DNA of 5,394 bases, taken from the NCBI GenBank assembly GCA_900552085.1, contig URYB01000199.1:1-5394 (forward strand), read 5' to 3'. Made by a program: the position numbers and the translations under genes. The notes below the pieces were generated by a model. It was not told the DNA's origin, ran no database searches, and saw nothing but the letters and a program-made list of their open reading frames with translations. This stretch comes from an uncultured Lachnobacterium sp. Lineage in GTDB: Bacteria > Bacillota > Clostridia > Lachnospirales > Lachnospiraceae. Numbering within the stretch: the stretch's first letter is position 1; each line of letters begins with the position of its first letter. Positions 5,349 through 5,394 of this stretch are shown piece after piece.

Positions 5349-5394
5349 CAAGCAGAAGACGGCATACGAGATTGACATGTGACTGGAGTTCAGA
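5349..5394. other. Illumina P7 adapter, index and read-2 primer contamination
   Basis: Bases 5349-5372 match the P7 flow-cell sequence (beginning CAAGCAGAAGACGG) along their full 24 bases. Bases 5373-5378 (TGACAT) occupy the index position; its reverse complement, ATGTCA, is TruSeq index 15 as I recall it. Bases 5379-5394 (GTGACTGGAGTTCAGA) match the start of the multiplexing read-2 primer. The stretch is synthetic and should be trimmed. The T run at 5340-5348 before it probably includes poly-T from beyond the adapter, so the true genomic end is somewhere inside that run. Confidence 0.98.

Overview
The window reads as a contig end from a spore-forming, Gram-positive Firmicute. It is most likely a gut-type Clostridia (Lachnospiraceae-like) organism; that placement is inferred from gene content, strong AAGGAGG-type ribosome binding sites and moderately low G+C, not from a marker gene. 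Every gene I can support lies on the minus strand, so transcription runs from high to low coordinates.

From the right-hand end, 5394 down to 5349 is not biological DNA. It matches the Illumina P7 adapter, a 6-base index and the start of the read-2 primer, joined to the genome through a 9-base T run. Left of it is a tightly packed gene cluster: the C-terminus of a class B sortase (cut by the contig end), a 638-residue HSP90-like ATPase starting in an ATGA overlap with the sortase stop, a type I signal peptidase, and an Mrp/NBP35 P-loop iron-sulfur carrier with a cysteine-rich N-terminus. A good intrinsic terminator (1663-1689) follows the mrp stop by a few bases and closes this unit. Sortase, signal peptidase and an HSP90-like ATPase together suggest an export and surface-protein processing unit. 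The role of the HSP90-like protein is unknown.

From about 1662 to 1066 there is roughly 600 bp with no convincing gene. It is visibly richer in G+C and CpG than its surroundings, open over long stretches in several frames at once, and contains hairpins and a perfect 6-bp-arm palindrome. It could be a decayed gene, a mobile-element remnant or a structured RNA. I cannot assign it, and it is the most open question in the window.

The left end is a sporulation operon. A near-consensus sigma-G (forespore) promoter at 1036-1065 lies just upstream of a 61-codon membrane-peptide gene with a strong ribosome binding site. This overlaps spoVAA, which in turn overlaps spoVAB (cut by the left end of the window). 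SpoVAA and SpoVAB belong to the membrane machinery moving dipicolinic acid into and out of spores. The small first gene is an unrecognised candidate member of that operon.
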